This document shows positions 56,707 to 64,000 of a stretch of 64,000 nt of DNA, in pieces (position 1 is the first letter of the stretch; every line of letters starts with the position of its first letter). Below the pieces are notes generated by a model. The model did not search any database and was not told the DNA's origin. It saw only the letters and a list, made by a program, of their open reading frames with translations. Both the position numbers and the translations under genes were made by a program. The stretch is from FEN-1297 sp963710735. Its GTDB lineage: Bacteria; Bacteroidota; Ignavibacteria; Ignavibacteriales; Ignavibacteriaceae. Where the stretch lies: contig CAVQBN010000015.1 of NCBI GenBank assembly GCA_963710735.1, forward strand, positions 1-64,000. Reading direction: 5' to 3'.

Positions 56707-58968
56707 TTATTTTATTTTTGTTCTTCTTAACAAAAGAGAATTTGAAACAACGCTAACTGAACTGAATGCCATAGCCGCTGCAGCGTAAATAGGATTTAGA
56801 AATCCGAGTGCTGCAACCGGAATGCCAATAACATTATAAATAAATGCCCAGAATAAATTCTGCTTAATTGTTCTCAAAGTTTTGTTTGATAACTTTATTG
56901 CGTGTACGACTCCGTTAAGATCACCTTTTATTAAAGTGATGTCTGAAGACTCAATTGCTATATCTGATCCGGTACCGATTGCAATCCCAACATTAGCTTG
57001 TGCAAGAGCGGGGGAGTCGTTTATACCGTCTCCCACCATTGCAACAAACTTTCCTTCCGCCTGCATTAACTTAACATGGTTCGCTTTATCCTGAGGCATA
57101 ACTCCGGCAATTACTTTATCAACACCTGCTTCCTGGGCTATAGCGTCTGCTGTCCTCTGATTATCGCCTGTAATCATTACAACTTCAATTCCCATCTTCT
57201 TCAATTTTAATATCGCTTCCTTTGAAGTAGATTTTATTGTATCAGCAACAGCAATAATACCTGAAAGCTCACCGTTTATAGAAACAAAAATTGGTGTTTT
57301 CCCTTCAGACGCAAGCCTTGAAGAAACTTCCTTTGCCTGCTCAGTGTTAACCGAATATTCCTTCATCATAGTTAAATTTCCTATAGCAACTGCCTGCCCA
57401 TCTACAACTGCTGTCAATCCTAAACCGGTTAAAGAATTAAATCCTTCAACAATGCTTAAGGAAATATTTTTTCCCTTTGCATAATCAACAATAGCCATTC
57501 CAAGCGGATGTTCCGATTTATTCTCAATCGAAGCTGTTAACTGAATCAGTTTTTGTTCATCATATCCATTTAGTTTTATAACATCGGTAACAGAGGGTTT
57601 TCCTTCAGTTATTGTCCCGGTTTTATCCAAAACAACACTCTTTATTTTATGAGCTCCTTCAAGGCTCTCAGCATTTTTAATCAAAATACCATTTGAAGCG
57701 CCGACTCCGGTTCCTACCATAATTGCTGTTGGTGTCGCTAATCCCAATGCACATGGGCATGCAATTACAAGAACTGCAATAAAATTAATCATTGCATAGG
57801 TAAAGACTGCTCCGGCTGCAAAGTACCAAATTAGAAAAGTAACCAGCGCTATACCTATGACTGTCGGAACAAATACTGATGCAATTTTATCGGCAAGACT
57901 TTGTATCGGAGCTTTTGATCCTTGAGCTTGTTCTACCATCTTAATAATCTGAGAAATTACGGTGTCTTTACCGATTGCAGTGGCTTTAAAGGTAATGCTT
58001 CCGTTCTTGTTTATCGTTCCGCCGATTACTTTATCGTCAACTTTTTTATCAACAGGAATACTTTCTCCTGTTATCATTGATTCATCAATCGAAGTACTGC
58101 CTTCAGTAATAATACCATCTACTGGAATTTTTTCTCCGGGTCTAACAATTATAATATCATTCTTTTGGAGGTCACTTAAAGGGACATCCGTTTCTTTTCC
58201 GTTTCTTACAACTCTGGCATTTTTAGGCTGCAAACCCATAAGCTTTTTTATTGCAGATGAAGTTTTATCTTTGGCTCTGGCTTCAAGAAGTCTTCCCATT
58301 AAAATTAAAGCAATAATAGTTGTTGCAGTGTCAAAATAAATATGCCCGCTTGAACTAGGTAAAGAAAGTAATTTCGGAAACAAAACCGCAATCGTACTAT
58401 ATAAATATGCAGTACCGGTACCGACTGCAACAAGTGTATTCATATCAGCAGAAAAATGTTTTAATAACCTCCAGGTAATTGTAAAGAATCTTTTACCCGA
58501 TACAAACATTACTAATGTTGCAGCAAGAAATAAAATACGGTCAACATATTCAACCGGGATTGGAGACCAAGCTTGGAACCAGCTAGTCATGCTTATCATA
58601 CTAACTGCCATGATGGGTACTGTCATTACAGCTGCAAAGATAAATTCCGATTTCAGCTGCTTGTAAGATTTTTTCTGTTCCATATCCTCAGGTGGTTCTG
58701 TTAACGCAGATCCAACTGATGTAGTTTCTTCTTCATTTTTAGGTGCAATCAATTTATATCCTGCATCTTCAACTACCGCTTCAAATGTTGAAAAGTCGGT
58801 GGCTTTATCGTCATATGAAAGAGTAACTTTTTCCGTAGCAAAGTTCACGTTTACATTGCTGACACCTTCCACTTTTTTTAACGCCTTCTCAACCCTTGCA
58901 ACACAGCTTGCACAGGTCATACCTTCTACAGGCAATGTTAATGTTTTTATTTCTTTCGTTTCCATCAT
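56707..58968 (-). CDS. copA: Copper-exporting P1B-type ATPase
   Basis: 753 residues. N-terminal heavy-metal domain with GMTCASC (residues 16-22), eight membrane helices, the CPC metal-binding motif in ACPCALG (about 404), the phosphorylation site DKTGT (about 446) and GDGINDSPAL (about 650). CPC together with the MxCxxC domain indicates Cu(I) (or silver) export. It is encoded downstream of a CopZ-like chaperone and an HMA-AraC regulator on the same strand, as a copper-resistance cluster. Confidence 0.96.
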   Translation of the reverse strand: MMETKEIKTLTLPVEGMTCASCVARVEKALKKVEGVSNVNVNFATEKVTLSYDDKATDFSTFEAVVEDAGYKLIAPKNEEETTSVGSALTEPPEDMEQKKSYKQLKSEFIFAAVMTVPIMAVSMISMTSWFQAWSPIPVEYVDRILFLAATLVMFVSGKRFFTITWRLLKHFSADMNTLVAVGTGTAYLYSTIAVLFPKLLSLPSSSGHIYFDTATTIIALILMGRLLEARAKDKTSSAIKKLMGLQPKNARVVRNGKETDVPLSDLQKNDIIIVRPGEKIPVDGIITEGSTSIDESMITGESIPVDKKVDDKVIGGTINKNGSITFKATAIGKDTVISQIIKMVEQAQGSKAPIQSLADKIASVFVPTVIGIALVTFLIWYFAAGAVFTYAMINFIAVLVIACPCALGLATPTAIMVGTGVGASNGILIKNAESLEGAHKIKSVVLDKTGTITEGKPSVTDVIKLNGYDEQKLIQLTASIENKSEHPLGMAIVDYAKGKNISLSIVEGFNSLTGLGLTAVVDGQAVAIGNLTMMKEYSVNTEQAKEVSSRLASEGKTPIFVSINGELSGIIAVADTIKSTSKEAILKLKKMGIEVVMITGDNQRTADAIAQEAGVDKVIAGVMPQDKANHVKLMQAEGKFVAMVGDGINDSPALAQANVGIAIGTGSDIAIESSDITLIKGDLNGVVHAIKLSNKTLRTIKQNLFWAFIYNVIGIPVAALGFLNPIYAAAAMAFSSVSVVSNSLLLRRTKIK

Positions 58969-59017
58969 TCTGCCTAACCTAAAAATTTATAACAGAGTTT
59001 TTTTAACTCTGCTTATT

Positions 59018-59221
59018 TTAATTTAATAACTTATATCCTGCTTCTTCTATTGCATCAGCAAAGGCTTTTGAATCAACTTTATTTTCATCATATTCAACCT
59101 TAGCGCTTCCAATTTGGACATCTTCAACTTTTACGTTATCGAGTTTACTTAATTCTTTTTTAACTGCCATTACGCAATGATGGCATGACATTCCTTCAAT
59201 TTTTAATTCTGCTGTTTTCAT
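59018..59221 (-). CDS. CopZ-like heavy-metal-associated chaperone
   Basis: 67-residue ferredoxin-like HMA domain with GMSCHHC (Cys13, Cys16) and the closing FADAIEEAGYKLL. It binds one Cu(I) and should pass it to the ATPase 49 bases downstream. The extra histidine pair between the cysteines is typical of CopZ-like chaperones. Confidence 0.92.
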   Translation of the reverse strand: MKTAELKIEGMSCHHCVMAVKKELSKLDNVKVEDVQIGSAKVEYDENKVDSKAFADAIEEAGYKLLN

Positions 59222-59359
59222 TTTGAGTACCTTTCATTTTAATAAACTCATATTTGAATTCTTTAATTTACACCTCAAAGTTAAAGAATGAATAAAGTAG
59301 AAGTGTTATAAAATTATTATAAAATGTTATATCTTTTTAACTCTTTATATTAGATTGAT

Positions 59360-60823
59360 TTAAAGCAAATCGAAAGGCCGAATAGAAAAATAAATTTCAT
59401 ATGAAGCAAGGCTGGATCCATAATATTTTTTTAGAGTATTTGGAATGCCATAGTAAGTTCCTTGAATACCCAATGAAAAATTTAAAAATGTAGTCTTGAA
59501 TAAATCTTTATTAATTCCTAAAGTAAAAGCACCGATATAATCATTTTCGGTTGAATTTATTTTTATTCCAAGTTCTCCTAAAGTCCTTTGAGCAAACTCC
59601 AACCTGGTATAAAGCGCAAATGTCTTGAAATTAAGAGATGATTCATATAAAAAGCTTTCTTGTCGTCCGGCTGCATTACCGTTATTTTCTCCCCAGATTA
59701 AAGAGGAAGCCCAGTTCGCATTATTAAAGAGTTTTGTTGTATAGAGTGCAGAAGCTGTACTTCGCGTTATATTTATTCCGTTGCCTTCGGGATTTTTTAT
59801 TAAGCCTTTAGATATCTGCAGTGATAAAGATTTTGTGGGATTGTATGAAATTCTTCCGCTGTAGGAATTAAATTGTAATTTATCAAAATTAAATTTATTC
59901 TCGTCAGGTTCACTACCGTTAAATATTGATCCTTCCACTTTAAAGTTATGATACACCAAACCAATGGTAGTTACTCCAAAGGAAGTATGAACTGCATCCT
60001 GCATTTGATTTCCTAAGGGTGCCTCCGGAAAATACATAGCAGATTGTCTTAAAAGAAAATTAGGTGGTCCCAGTGCCGGTTCACCGGGATATCCTAAATA
60101 TAAGTAGGCACCAAATTGGTGTGTAAATCTATAGCTATATGAAGCAGATAATTCCTCAAAAAGATTTTGTGGAACCTGGTGATCAATTAATGGTAACCCC
60201 TTGTAAGTCCCCCCGTTTTGAAACAATAATGGATATCCTCCGCCTCCTTCTGTTAAGCGGTTAAAACTCAGCATAGTTCTGAACATAATCTGGCTATTGA
60301 TTCCAATATTGGTTTGTGCTGATCCCAAAAACCAATTAGGAGCATCAAACTTGTTGCCGCCTCTTAATCCGGCCTGGTGATTATACCGCAAAAATATTGA
60401 ACCGCTTAATCTGTATTTCCAGTTTGCAGATGAAAAAAATAAAGCGGGAAAATTTGAAGTTTCAGGCTGCCAGCTTGTACCCGAGCTTTCTTGAGTTGAA
60501 GGATCTAATAAAAACACTCCTCCAAATTCAGAATTTCTTAAATTCAATAATTCTAATTCATTTTTATTAAAATTATTTCCATTCTTAAAAACTTCAATTT
60601 TATTTGTATCTTGCCCTTTTTCTTGAAGAGTATCATTTTTAATTTCAATAATTGTATCAGGCAGACTCAGTTTAACCCTATATTTATTAAAACTGCTCGA
60701 CTTTGCCGGGCCGATTTTCAAAGTGTCTTTGGGAATATGAACTTGTAATTTTAATCCTTGTGGAAATACTGTTAATGAATAAAATGTAATAAAGAATATT
60801 GCTTTTGCTAGATTGTATTTCAT
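59360..60823 (-). CDS. Outer-membrane protein of a copper cluster, unknown
   Basis: 487 residues from ATG 60823; the earlier ATG at 60886 would add a stretch with no signal peptide. Signal peptide MKYNLAKAIFFITFYSLTVFPQ. Residues about 110-487 alternate polar and aromatic residues, with repeated strands (YRLSGSIFLRYNHQ, LSASYSYRFTHQFGAYLYLGY) suggesting a beta-barrel. The tail ends YEIYFSIRPFDLL. No family recognised. Its place between regulator and chaperone suggests a role in metal traffic (inference). Confidence 0.75.
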   Translation of the reverse strand: MKYNLAKAIFFITFYSLTVFPQGLKLQVHIPKDTLKIGPAKSSSFNKYRVKLSLPDTIIEIKNDTLQEKGQDTNKIEVFKNGNNFNKNELELLNLRNSEFGGVFLLDPSTQESSGTSWQPETSNFPALFFSSANWKYRLSGSIFLRYNHQAGLRGGNKFDAPNWFLGSAQTNIGINSQIMFRTMLSFNRLTEGGGGYPLLFQNGGTYKGLPLIDHQVPQNLFEELSASYSYRFTHQFGAYLYLGYPGEPALGPPNFLLRQSAMYFPEAPLGNQMQDAVHTSFGVTTIGLVYHNFKVEGSIFNGSEPDENKFNFDKLQFNSYSGRISYNPTKSLSLQISKGLIKNPEGNGINITRSTASALYTTKLFNNANWASSLIWGENNGNAAGRQESFLYESSLNFKTFALYTRLEFAQRTLGELGIKINSTENDYIGAFTLGINKDLFKTTFLNFSLGIQGTYYGIPNTLKKYYGSSLASYEIYFSIRPFDLL

Positions 60824-60972
60824 TTTTGCCACCGATTTTATTTCAACACTATCAATTAAAACTCTACACCAAAAACTTCGATGCAATGCAAATTAATTTT
60901 TAAACCGGTTAATCTTTGTGACAACAAGAATAAAAGTGGCGGGATTCTAAGTATGTATTGTCTGTTGTGATA

Positions 60973-61581
60973 TTAATTATCTTTTAGCTTATCCAGCGGC
61001 TTCCGTAAGTTCTCTGTCATATTTTTAAATTGACTGGCAGTTAAACCTGTTACTTTTTTAAATTGATTAGATAAATGCTGAACGCTGCTGTAGCCAAGTT
61101 TATATGCAATTTCACTTAATGTTAACTCTCCGTACTTTAATAGTTCTTTAGCTCGCTCTATTTTTTGTAGGATGATATATTGCTCGATAGTAATATTTTC
61201 TACAGATGAAAAAAGAGTGCTGAGATAATGGTAATCAAGCCCAATTTTCTCAACAATGTAATCCGAAAAATTTGCTTCAGTGGGATTTTCTTCTTCATCA
61301 TTTCTAACTAAATCCAGTATTACCAGTTTGATTTTTTCAATTACTTTAGCTCTTTTATCTTCTATAAGTTCAAAGCCATTATCTTCTAATGTCTTTTTGA
61401 TTTTTTCAATTTGAATTTCATCAACAATGCTATTGATTACAACCTCGCCTAAGACGATACTTCTAACATCAAGTCCTAATTTTTCTAATTCTTCTTTAAC
61501 AACTTTTATGCATCTTCCGCAGACCATATTTTTAATTAAAAGTTTTGTTGTGCCGGGTTTTATGTCGTTTTGAATTTCCAT
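60973..61581 (-). CDS. AraC-family regulator fused to a heavy-metal domain
   Basis: 202 residues. Residues 12-78 form an HMA-like fold with the metal motif MVCGRC (Cys21, Cys24). Residues about 95-195 form an AraC-type helix-turn-helix pair (LTLSEIAYKLGYSSVQHLSNQFKKVTGLTASQFK). No classical AraC sensor domain is present, so metal binding by the HMA domain probably gives the signal. It is the first gene of the copper cluster, and the natural regulator of it. Confidence 0.88.
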   Translation of the reverse strand: MEIQNDIKPGTTKLLIKNMVCGRCIKVVKEELEKLGLDVRSIVLGEVVINSIVDEIQIEKIKKTLEDNGFELIEDKRAKVIEKIKLVILDLVRNDEEENPTEANFSDYIVEKIGLDYHYLSTLFSSVENITIEQYIILQKIERAKELLKYGELTLSEIAYKLGYSSVQHLSNQFKKVTGLTASQFKNMTENLRKPLDKLKDN

Positions 61582-61831
61582 AACTGTACGCCAATTTTTA
61601 TATCATAACTAGAATATTATACATTAAGTTTAAAGAAAAAAAATCAATTATGCATTGAATACGATTAGTAAGTCTTAATCGGTCACATCTTAATAAGAAA
61701 ATATTAATGATAATATATTTAACAGAAAATTATTATTTGATTATAGTTGCAAAAAATATAATTGTTTTCTTGATTAAGAAAAGAAATAAATTTATGTTCG
61801 AGACATAATAAAATTAAAATGGGGTGATAAA

Positions 61832-63835
61832 TTGAAAAAGCTAAGGACCTATTTATTCCTTTTTATTTTACTTTCATGCCAGGCTTATCCTCAAACAAAT
61901 AGCGATAAATTTACAATTCACGATTTTCTAAAACTAACAACAATCTCGGCTCCGCAATTTTCACCTGACGGAAAATATATTGTTTATGTACAGGGAGATA
62001 AAAAAGCCTGGGACGGGAAAAGAAATATGAACCTCTGGTTGGTGAATATCGATAAAAACAAAATGATAAAGCTTACAAATTCAGAAAAATCAGATTGGTA
62101 TCCTCAATTTTCGCCTGACGGTTCAATGGTTGCATTTCTATCTTCCCGATCTGAAAAAACACAGGTTTATCTTATTAACTTATCCGGCGGCGAAGCAAGA
62201 AAAATTACATCAGCTAAAGAAGGAGTTCGTTTATATCGTTGGATAAATAATTCGAAGATTGCTTTTGTTACCGACGAACCGAGAGATTCTTCTTTGACTG
62301 CGGCAGAGGAAAAAGCCGGAGGCGGTTATGAATTCGGTTCTAAAGCAGTCACATCATTATTGTGGACACAAATGATTGACAATGATTCCTCAGCTATTAG
62401 AATTACCGACGGCAGTTATTATATAAGTGATATGGCGGCAGGTTCTGACGGGAAGAAATTTATACTTATAACCTGCGTAAACTCAGATCTTTATAATCAA
62501 TATGTGGAAAATAAAGTTACTCTTGTTGATGAAAAAGGAAAGGCTCAATTCACTTTTCAAAAAGGGAAAGTATTTAGTAACCCGGGAATTTCACCGGACA
62601 ATAGTAAAATTTCTTTTGTAGGATGTACAGTCGGATTTTCTTCAAATAATTCATTATTTATAACAGATCTAAGAAATTATACGACTCTAAATCTAACTGA
62701 AAAATTTGATCCGACGATAGAGTCAGTCCGATGGCTTGATAACGACAATATAACTTTTAAAACGCCAAGAAATGTTCACACCGGGATTTATAGAATTAAT
62801 GTAAGAGGTCTGCTGAAGAATGCATCAGAGAATTCAGATAATAAGGATAAATATATTTCTGTCTCACCGAAAGTTGAAGCTTTGATGGAACCTTACTGGG
62901 TAATTAATTCCTACGATATCAACGCAAATTCAAAAGAAATTTCTTTTGTCGGTTCAAAAAGTCAATTGCCGAATGAGTTATATTTATATAAAGTCGGCAG
63001 TGATTCAAAAAGTGCAAAAGCTTTAACAGAGGTTAATGCATGGGCAGAATGTAAAAAATTAGGTGGTTCGAAAATTATTAATTATTCATCGTATGACGGA
63101 ACCAAGATTGAAGCAGTTTTAACTTTGCCTCCGGATTATGATAAAACAAAAAAATATCCTTTAATGGTTTGTCCGCACGGCGGGCCTGATGGGATTGTTA
63201 TGGATAGATTTGATCTCTTCGGACAAATTTTCGCTCAAGAAGGTATTATTGTATTTCAGCCGAACTTTAGAGGCAGCATAGGATACGGAAGTAAATTTTA
63301 CGAAGCTAATAGAGGAAAATTAGGTTATGTTGATTATGATGATATAATGTCAGGCGTTGATTATTTAGTAAAAGAAGATATTGCAGACTCAAGTAAGATG
63401 GTTGTTGGCGGATGGAGTTATGGCGGTTATATGACAGATTGGATAATAGGACATACAAATCGATTTAAAGCGGCTGTAAGTGTTGCCGGAATCGCAAACA
63501 CAGTCAGCATGTATGCTGAAAGCGACATTAACCATGGTGAAACTGCACAATGGGAATTTAAAGGTGTTCCCGTAATAAATATGGAAAACTTTACCCGGTC
63601 TTCACCGATAACTTTTCTTCATAACTGTACTACTCCGACTTTAATTATGCATGGAGAGGCAGACGATAGAGTACCAATGTATCAAAGCTGGGAGTTATAT
63701 AGGGCACTTGTCGATATTGGCGTTAAAGTTAAATTGGTTTTGTATCCGGGAGCATCGCACGGTATTTCAGCACCAAAACAATTAACAAATGTTTTTACCA
63801 GATGGGTAAATTGGTATAATAAATTTATAAAATAA
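61832..63835 (+). CDS. S9 family peptidase (acylaminoacyl-peptidase type)
   Basis: 667 residues starting at TTG 61832, supported by GGGGTGAT just upstream and a signal peptide (MKKLRTYLFLFILLSCQAYPQ). The N-terminal seven-bladed beta-propeller carries WD40/TolB-like repeats (APQFSPDGKYIVYV, PQFSPDGSMVAFLSS). The C-terminal alpha/beta hydrolase has the nucleophile GGWSYGGYM (Ser near 528), Asp in GEADDRVP, and His in PGASHGI. It releases peptides in the periplasm or at the surface. Confidence 0.94.
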   Translation: MKKLRTYLFLFILLSCQAYPQTNSDKFTIHDFLKLTTISAPQFSPDGKYIVYVQGDKKAWDGKRNMNLWLVNIDKNKMIKLTNSEKSDWYPQFSPDGSMVAFLSSRSEKTQVYLINLSGGEARKITSAKEGVRLYRWINNSKIAFVTDEPRDSSLTAAEEKAGGGYEFGSKAVTSLLWTQMIDNDSSAIRITDGSYYISDMAAGSDGKKFILITCVNSDLYNQYVENKVTLVDEKGKAQFTFQKGKVFSNPGISPDNSKISFVGCTVGFSSNNSLFITDLRNYTTLNLTEKFDPTIESVRWLDNDNITFKTPRNVHTGIYRINVRGLLKNASENSDNKDKYISVSPKVEALMEPYWVINSYDINANSKEISFVGSKSQLPNELYLYKVGSDSKSAKALTEVNAWAECKKLGGSKIINYSSYDGTKIEAVLTLPPDYDKTKKYPLMVCPHGGPDGIVMDRFDLFGQIFAQEGIIVFQPNFRGSIGYGSKFYEANRGKLGYVDYDDIMSGVDYLVKEDIADSSKMVVGGWSYGGYMTDWIIGHTNRFKAAVSVAGIANTVSMYAESDINHGETAQWEFKGVPVINMENFTRSSPITFLHNCTTPTLIMHGEADDRVPMYQSWELYRALVDIGVKVKLVLYPGASHGISAPKQLTNVFTRWVNWYNKFIK

Positions 63836-63864
63836 ATTTTTTAATTAGATCTTTTAAGCTTAAT

Positions 63865-64000
63865 TTATTTATAGACCAAAAATTTATCGCCGTGGCTTTT
63901 AGGCTGAGATATAACCATGAAGATTAAATCAGCTTCAGATTCATTAACTAATTTGTGTTTTGTATTAGGAGGAATATGTATTCCTTCACCTGGATTCAAA
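63865..64000 (-). CDS. Cupin-domain protein, 3' end only
   Basis: The last 44 codons before the right edge read, on the minus strand, LNPGEGIHIPPNTKHKLVNE, SEADLIFMVIS, QPKSHGDKFLVYK then a stop. GEGIHIPPNTKH is the second cupin motif (with PxxxxH metal ligand). The gene runs off the window, so length and role are unknown. Confidence 0.7.
   Translation of the reverse strand, partial: LNPGEGIHIPPNTKHKLVNESEADLIFMVISQPKSHGDKFLVYK

Noticed and set aside
1..64000. CRISPR arrays, prophage or conjugation genes
   Set aside because: No regularly spaced repeats with unique spacers, no cas genes, and no phage structural, integrase or transfer genes were seen on either strand.

Overview
The window reads as a chromosomal segment of an AT-rich, Gram-negative bacterium of the Ignavibacteria / Bacteroidota-Chlorobi group. 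The evidence is a C-terminal type IX secretion sorting domain on a kelch protein (30120-31361, NYPNPFNPST signature), many small lipoproteins, a GWxTD protein, DUF4783 and DUF5683 proteins, and an OmpA-era style mix of Bacteroidota families with ordinary Shine-Dalgarno sites. The lineage is inferred from protein families only; there is no rRNA here.

Layout. 0.2-4.2 kb: a YhdH-type oxidoreductase and a secreted M16 protease. 4.2-5.6 kb: a small IS200/IS605-type element, yajQ, a broken tRNA-Pro copy carrying a hairpin insertion, and an intact tRNA-Pro(CGG). 5.8-8.7 kb: the pyrR-pyrB-pyrC operon behind a PyrR-type attenuator. 8.8-24.8 kb: a fibronectin lipoprotein; a translationally coupled run of DUF4783 protein, large sensor kinase and helicase-nuclease; a cell-wall amidase; an SpmA-SpmB fusion; a hydroxyacid dehydrogenase; alanine dehydrogenase; and a CoA-transferase. 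24.9-32.2 kb: a phosphatase, then a cluster of lipoprotein, sigma-54 activator, Ser/Thr kinase with PEGA repeats, kelch/T9SS protein and DUF5683 protein, with a sigma-54-like promoter in front of the kelch gene. 32.6-41.2 kb, minus strand: an ABC exporter, a giant TPR-triple-AAA+ protein, and groESL under a perfect CIRCE. 41.6-44.7 kb: a TPR protein and a GWxTD protein.

44.7-55.2 kb is an accessory stretch. It holds small plus-strand genes separated by spacers rich in repeats and hairpins: an AbrB/PIN toxin-antitoxin pair, YccF, an acyltransferase, a 48-residue membrane protein, a class A (subclass A2-like) beta-lactamase, a pentapeptide-repeat protein and several orphans. 55.3-61.6 kb, minus strand, holds a SpoIIE-type phosphatase and a copper cluster (HMA-AraC regulator, outer-membrane protein, CopZ-like chaperone, CopA). 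The window closes with an S9 peptidase and the 3' end of a cupin gene.

A recurrent oddity is single-base indels, mostly in short homopolymers, that break otherwise intact genes (yhdH, tnpA, pyrR, the sensor kinase, the ABC permease, the AAA+ protein, the PIN toxin). In six of the seven, correcting the indels restores one open frame, with family-typical length where a norm exists; in tnpA two compensating indels remove the stop but the frame still overruns the element end. Sequence error is therefore at least as likely as gene decay.
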